A stretch of 16,637 nt of DNA, from NCBI GenBank assembly GCA_944386335.1, contig CALXAQ010000069.1, positions 1-16,637 on the forward strand, given 5' to 3'. Shown piece after piece: positions 14,740 to 16,637 of the stretch. Numbering within the stretch: position 1 is the first letter of the stretch; every line of letters starts with the position of its first letter. The DNA is from an uncultured Clostridia bacterium. GTDB lineage: Bacteria > Bacillota > Clostridia > TANB77 > CAG-508. Made by a program: the position numbers and the translations under genes. Below the pieces are notes generated by a model. That model saw nothing but the letters and a program-made list of their open reading frames with translations. It had not been told where the DNA came from and ran no database searches.

Positions 14740-15615
14740 ATGGCAAAAAATACAGGTTTAGGAAAAGGTTTAGATGCTTTATTTGGAGATAATTCTGTAC
14801 TAGAACGAGAAAGTGAAGAGAGAAAAGAAGGAGAAGTAATTGAAAAAATTAAAATTACAGAAATAGAGCCAAATAGTAATCAACCTAGAAGAAATTTTGA
14901 TGAAGAAGCAATAGAAGAATTAGCAGAATCTATCAAAGTATATGGCGTTATACAGCCAATTATTGTGACGAAGAAAGATAACTATTATGAAATAGTAGCA
15001 GGAGAAAGAAGATGGAGAGCTTCTAAAAAGGCAGGACTAACAGAAATACCATGTATTGTAAGAAACGAAACAGAAAGAAGAAATAGGGAAATTTCATTAA
15101 TAGAAAATATACAAAGAGAAGACTTAAACCCTATTGAAAAAGCAAGAGGATTTAGACAATTAATTGATGAATATGGCTTAAAACAACAAGAATTAGCAGA
15201 TATTATGGGAATGAACCGTAGTACTGTAACAAATTGTTTACGTATTCTAAACTTAGATAGTAGAGTTATCGATTTAGCGCTAGCAGGAAAATTAACAGAA
15301 GGTCATTGTAGAAGTTTATTGGGAATAGAAGATGGCGATAAACAGTATAAAATGGCTTTAAAGATTATAGAAACAGGAGATTCTGTTAGAGATATAGAAA
15401 GAGAAGTAAAAAACGGGAAGAATGTGAAGAAGAATACAAAAGCAGAGCAAAAGAAATATGAAGCAATTTATAAAGACGTAGAAAATAGATTTCAAAATTT
15501 CTTTGGAACAAAAGTGAAGCTAGATGCAGGAGTAAGAAGTGGAAAAATAGTAATAAGATACTCTTCCAATGAAGATTTAGAAAGAATTTTAGACTTAATT
15601 GAGCAAAGATATTAA
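14740..15615 (+). CDS. parB: Chromosome partitioning protein ParB (Spo0J)
   Basis: CTP-binding clamp protein that loads at parS sites and spreads on DNA, directing ParA and SMC to the origin. The 291-residue product begins MAKNTGLGKGLDALFGDN, the N-terminal tail shared by family members that stimulates ParA. It has the CTP-binding boxes GERRWRAS (88-95) and ENIQREDLNPIEKA (122-135), a helix-turn-helix near 148-169 (LKQQELADIMGMNRSTVTNC) and a C-terminal dimerisation domain. I chose the ATG at 14740 (AAAGG 9 bases upstream) over an in-frame GTG at 14731, which directly abuts that sequence. No complete parS (TGTTTCACGTGAAACA) was seen in the window. It is followed 17 bases later by the DUF4446 gene. 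Confidence 0.97.
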   Translation: MAKNTGLGKGLDALFGDNSVLERESEERKEGEVIEKIKITEIEPNSNQPRRNFDEEAIEELAESIKVYGVIQPIIVTKKDNYYEIVAGERRWRASKKAGLTEIPCIVRNETERRNREISLIENIQREDLNPIEKARGFRQLIDEYGLKQQELADIMGMNRSTVTNCLRILNLDSRVIDLALAGKLTEGHCRSLLGIEDGDKQYKMALKIIETGDSVRDIEREVKNGKNVKKNTKAEQKKYEAIYKDVENRFQNFFGTKVKLDAGVRSGKIVIRYSSNEDLERILDLIEQRY

Positions 15616-15632
15616 AGAAAGGGAGAATGACA

Positions 15633-16115
15633 TTGGATTTTATACATTCAGATATGTTTTTATGGGGAATGTTGTGCATTTTCGCAATATTACTAATTTT
15701 ATATATTGTAAATAGCATAAAGTTATCTAAATTAAGGAAAAACTATAAAGATTTTATGTTAAAACTAGGAAAAGGAAACGATATAGAAGAAAGCTTAAAA
15801 ACATATATAGATAGAGTAGAGAAAGTAGAAAGAAAAAATGATGAAATTATTCGTTATTGTGAAACATTAGACAATCAAATGAAACAATGCATGCAGAAAA
15901 TCGGACTAGTAAGGTATAATGCATTTAAAGACACAGGAAGTGATTTAAGCTTTACTTTAGCAATATTAGATGAAAAGAATGATGGAGTAGTTTTGAATGG
16001 AATTTATTCGCGAGAGACATCTAATATATATGCAAAACCAATAAAAAATGGAATATCTTCTTATACATTATCAAAAGAAGAAAAAGAAGCATTAGAAATA
16101 GCAATGAAAGAATAA
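15633..16115 (+). CDS. DUF4446 family membrane-anchored protein
   Basis: Function unknown. The roughly 160-residue product has one N-terminal membrane helix (about residues 9-30, with LCIFAILLILYIVNSI), then a charged coiled-coil-prone stretch (about 35-85, rich in K, E, R), and the conserved C-terminal block IGLVRYNAFKDTGSDLSFTL followed by AILDEKNDGVVLNGIYSRET and YAKPI, which marks the DUF4446 family. This family commonly sits directly after parB in Clostridia, suggesting a link to partitioning, but this is only guilt by association. The start is uncertain: the TTG at 15633 has AAAGGGAG 7 bases before it and is preferred. The ATG at 15627 lies only one base behind the same sequence and would add two residues. 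A terminator follows the stop. Confidence 0.9.
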   Translation: MDFIHSDMFLWGMLCIFAILLILYIVNSIKLSKLRKNYKDFMLKLGKGNDIEESLKTYIDRVEKVERKNDEIIRYCETLDNQMKQCMQKIGLVRYNAFKDTGSDLSFTLAILDEKNDGVVLNGIYSRETSNIYAKPIKNGISSYTLSKEEKEALEIAMKE

Positions 16116-16120
16116 AAATA

Positions 16121-16159
16121 AAAAATAAGGGCAAATTAAAAGTAAGCCTTTATTTTTTT
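16121..16159 (+). terminator. Intrinsic terminator after the DUF4446 gene
   Basis: AAAAATAAGGGC (16121-16132) pairs with GCCTTTATTTTT (16146-16157) over 12 bases including one G-U, around a 13-base loop, and runs into seven T residues. It ends the parA-parB-DUF4446 unit. Confidence 0.8.
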
Positions 16160-16251
16160 GGAGATGAACTATAATGGAAATACAACAAAGGAAAAATATA
16201 AAACTTTACAACAAAACAAACGTTTCATAATAAAAATTCCGAAGATTTCTA

Positions 16252-16281
16252 TTGACAAGTAAAGCCTAAATATGCTATGAT
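16252..16281 (+). promoter_or_regulatory. Promoter of the tRNA-Ser pair
   Basis: TTGACA (16252-16257) and TATGAT (16276-16281) are separated by 18 bases. The TGC immediately before the -10 box gives an extended -10 element. Transcription would begin near 16288, about 26 bases before the first tRNA. Confidence 0.8.
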
Positions 16282-16285
16282 AAAT

Positions 16286-16308
16286 ACTGTTACACGAGTT
16301 GTAACAGT
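16286..16308 (+). promoter_or_regulatory. Perfect dyad at the tRNA transcription start
   Basis: ACTGTTAC (16286-16293) and GTAACAGT (16301-16308) are perfect inverted copies around the 7-base spacer ACGAGTT. They lie at the predicted transcription start and fill most of the leader, ending five bases before the mature tRNA. It may be a leader hairpin for 5' processing or a repressor site. Confidence 0.55.
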
Positions 16309-16313
16309 CACAT

Positions 16314-16405
<92 letters not shown>

Positions 16406-16410
16406 TATAT

Positions 16411-16502
16411 GGAGGCTTACCCAAGTGGTTGAAGGGGACAGTTTGCTAAACTGTTAGGGTTCTTTGAGGGCCGCGAGGGTTCAAATCCCTCAGCTTCCGC
16501 CA
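16411..16502 (+). tRNA. tRNA-Ser (anticodon GCU)
   Basis: A second class II tRNA of 92 bases, beginning five bases after the first, with encoded CCA (16500-16502). The acceptor GGAGGCT pairs with AGCTTCC, with one G-U. The anticodon arm ACAGT/ACTGT encloses TTGCTAA, giving anticodon GCT (16445-16447), which reads AGC and AGU serine codons. It has a long variable arm and T arm GGGTTCAAATCCC. It is co-transcribed with the tRNA-Ser(UGA), so the pair covers both serine codon families. Confidence 0.97.
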
Positions 16503-16536
16503 AAAAATATACCACATTTGTTGGTATATTTTTTTT
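16502..16536 (+). terminator. Intrinsic terminator after the tRNA pair
   Basis: A six-A run plus TATACCA (16502-16514) pairs with TGGTATA plus six T (16522-16534) over 13 bases around the loop CATTTGT, and the T-run continues to 16536. Positions 16537-16637 after it are AT-rich and show no gene. Confidence 0.88.
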
Positions 16537-16637
16537 GCCCTGAAAATGAATTTAAAACGATTTTAAAGGAGCAAGTAATATAATTTAATTTTAAAAACAA
16601 AAAATTCTTTATATTTTATTTTAATAACAATGATGAA

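Overview
The window is the replication-origin region of a very AT-rich, low-GC Gram-positive bacterium. It is most likely a member of the Clostridia, possibly an uncultured lineage. The evidence is the classic Firmicutes gene order around oriC, AGGAGG-type ribosome binding sites throughout, an A-rich coding strand on both sides of the origin, and a DUF4446 gene directly behind parAB. I cannot name a genus or species from sequence alone.

Layout. Two gene sets diverge from the gap at about 6642-6946. Leftward (minus strand) run dnaA, the oriC intergenic region, dnaN, recF and gyrB, ending in a hairpin at 659-693. Beyond it lie about 660 bases with no recognisable gene, starting with a perfect 11-base tandem repeat. 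Rightward (plus strand) run rpmH, rnpA, yidD, yidC and jag; then mnmE; a 451-base gene-free spacer; mnmG-rsmG; a terminator; parA-parB and a DUF4446 membrane protein; a terminator; and finally two adjacent tRNA-Ser genes (anticodons UGA and GCU) with their own promoter and terminator.

How it works together. The left side makes the initiator (DnaA), the sliding clamp (DnaN), a gap-repair loader (RecF) and the gyrase B subunit. The right side makes a ribosomal protein, the RNase P protein, a membrane-protein insertion set (YidD, YidC, with the RNA-binding Jag/KhpB), tRNA wobble modification (MnmE, MnmG), 16S rRNA methylation (RsmG) and chromosome partitioning (ParA, ParB). The origin is bipartite. 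Three perfect DnaA boxes lie upstream of dnaA. A cluster of about nine exact or near boxes lies between dnaA and dnaN, next to a textbook DnaA-trio element and an AT-rich unwinding region. A further inverted pair of perfect boxes sits between dnaN and recF.

The most important oddity is that dnaA is split by a single-base frame change in its linker region, and the downstream part has no usable start codon. This is either a sequence error, a real lesion or a recoding event. Other points are three imperfect palindromes before gyrB, a ten-base purine-rich tandem repeat directly before mnmG, competing hairpins before mnmE, and the absence of the small genes (S4-domain yaaA, remB) and of gyrA from their usual places. 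I found no mobile element, CRISPR array, defence system or biosynthetic cluster. This is mainly a conserved housekeeping region with an informative origin, not a new system.
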